Assembly: GCA_012270975.1 (NCBI GenBank)
Contig: JAAXHH010000129.1
Span: 105,435-169,434, forward strand
Length of the DNA stretch: 64,000 bases
Reading direction: 5' to 3'
Source: Candidatus Latescibacterota bacterium
GTDB lineage: Bacteria; JAAXHH01
Part shown: piece by piece, positions 63,583 to 64,000 of the stretch
Position numbering within the stretch: position 1 is the stretch's first letter
Layout: the number at the start of each line of letters is the position of its first letter
The notes under the pieces: model-generated
The model's database searches: none
Seen by the model: only the letters and a program-made list of their open reading frames with translations
Told to the model about the DNA's origin: nothing
Program-made: the position numbers and the translations under genes

Positions 63583-63636
63583 GTTCCAGACCTGCCTCTA
63601 AGGCGCCGTGGTCGTATGCCGGTACAGCGAAGGTAC

Positions 63637-64000
63637 TCAACCGCTTGCTTTCCGAAAACGCCAGCCGTACAGGATGCTTCCGTAATAGTTAAAGATACGC
63701 CGGGTCTCGGGATCGCGGAAAGGATAATCCGCCCCGATCTGCCGGGCAGCGGCGAGACCGGTAATAAAACAGGTTTCCTGGCTGTTGACGAGTGTATGGG
63801 CGCCGCAGTGCCAGGTCCGCCGCCTGCCCTGGATGAATCGGAACAGGTGGATGAGCCAGGCGACGTGCCGCACGTCGTGCACGATGTGCTGGAACCACCA
63901 CTTCCTGACGATCTTCCGGTCATCGATCGGGCTGACCGGGTTGTAGGTCACCAGACAGGGCTTGTCGGATCGGCTGGCCCATGGCTGCTGGTTGTGCATG
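63637..64000 (-). CDS. C-terminal fragment of FAD-dependent amine-oxidase-like oxidoreductase
   Basis: The frame is open to the window edge; at least 120 residues are visible and the N-terminus lies beyond it. 'CLVTYNPVSPID' and 'RTWHCGAHTLVNSQETCF' followed by 'ITGLAAARQIGADYPF' form the C-terminal FAD-binding signature of amine-oxidase/protoporphyrinogen-oxidase-like flavoproteins. It lies 54 bases before the Rieske gene on the same strand and may supply a related redox step. The N-terminal GxGxxG loop would have to be seen in the next window. Confidence 0.7.
   Translation of the reverse strand, partial: MHNQQPWASRSDKPCLVTYNPVSPIDDRKIVRKWWFQHIVHDVRHVAWLIHLFRFIQGRRRTWHCGAHTLVNSQETCFITGLAAARQIGADYPFRDPETRRIFNYYGSILYGWRFRKASG

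Noticed and set aside
1..64000. rRNA, tRNA, insertion sequence or prophage
   Set aside because: No rRNA-like stretch, no convincing tRNA cloverleaf T-loop in an intergenic gap, and no transposase, integrase or phage structural protein were seen by eye; short RNA genes could still be missed.

Overview
The window is 64 kb of GC-rich bacterial chromosome, densely coded on both strands, with many GTG and TTG starts. No rRNA, tRNA, CRISPR array, insertion sequence or phage gene was seen. An outer-membrane efflux channel, a beta-barrel protein and several lipoproteins indicate a Gram-negative cell envelope. The gene mix is enolase-superfamily sugar-acid dehydratases, Gfo/Idh/MocA oxidoreductases, phytanoyl-CoA-type dioxygenases, a sulfatase, GH32 and oligopeptide ABC transport. 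I associate this mix with uncultivated marine or host-associated lineages such as Latescibacterota or Poribacteria; that placement is inference from gene content only.

Layout. 0.3-6.8 kb (mostly +): NHL-repeat protein, sugar-acid dehydratase, small membrane proteins, MocA-type oxidoreductase, DoxX protein, phosphodiesterase. 6.9-12.6 kb (-): a tight five-gene operon of PhyH dioxygenase, sulfatase, alpha/beta hydrolase, fatty-acid desaturase and enolase-superfamily enzyme. 12.8-22.4 kb: an aldo/keto reductase that has lost catalytic residues, a SelA-like PLP enzyme coupled to an MTH1187-type protein, a collagen-like lipoprotein protease gene broken by an in-frame TAG, an exported metallo-beta-lactamase-fold protein, an amidohydrolase, an orphan cytochrome oxidase subunit III, a divergent AspC-type aminotransferase and a protein with three RidA-like segments. 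22.4-31.7 kb (+): a complete Yej/Dpp-like peptide ABC transporter with two substrate-binding proteins. 31.8-40.9 kb (mainly -): adenosine deaminase, a second MBL protein, TauD and PhyH dioxygenases, a candidate selenoprotein, an SDR, GH32, a bicupin and an alpha-barrel protein. 41-46.7 kb: amidase lipoprotein, small bitopic proteins, beta-barrel, citrate synthase, ApaG, prolyl-tRNA synthetase. 46.8-52.1 kb (-): carotenoid-type FAD oxidoreductase, MocA oxidoreductase, ECF transporter T and fused A components. 52.5-62.5 kb (+): tripartite RND efflux system running straight into a GOLPH3-cytochrome P450 fusion, a sterol-C24-methyltransferase-like enzyme and an exported TPR protein. 62.5-64 kb (-): a Rieske oxygenase of the sterol-desaturase/SdmA type and the C-terminal part of a flavin oxidoreductase.

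The two most notable systems are these. (1) At 34730-35293 (-), an AhpD/carboxymuconolactone-decarboxylase-family gene has TGA exactly where the second Cys of the CxxCxxxH redox motif belongs. A hairpin with a G-rich loop begins 12 nt after the TGA, and the frame stays open on both sides, so it is a strong selenocysteine candidate. (2) At 52.5-64 kb, a lipid/sterol-modification locus joins a GOLPH3-P450 fusion and an Erg6-like methyltransferase to an RND pump by overlapping or closely spaced reading frames, facing a Rieske oxygenase. This suggests bacterial modification and trafficking of a sterol or related polycyclic lipid. No cyclase or squalene epoxidase lies in the window.
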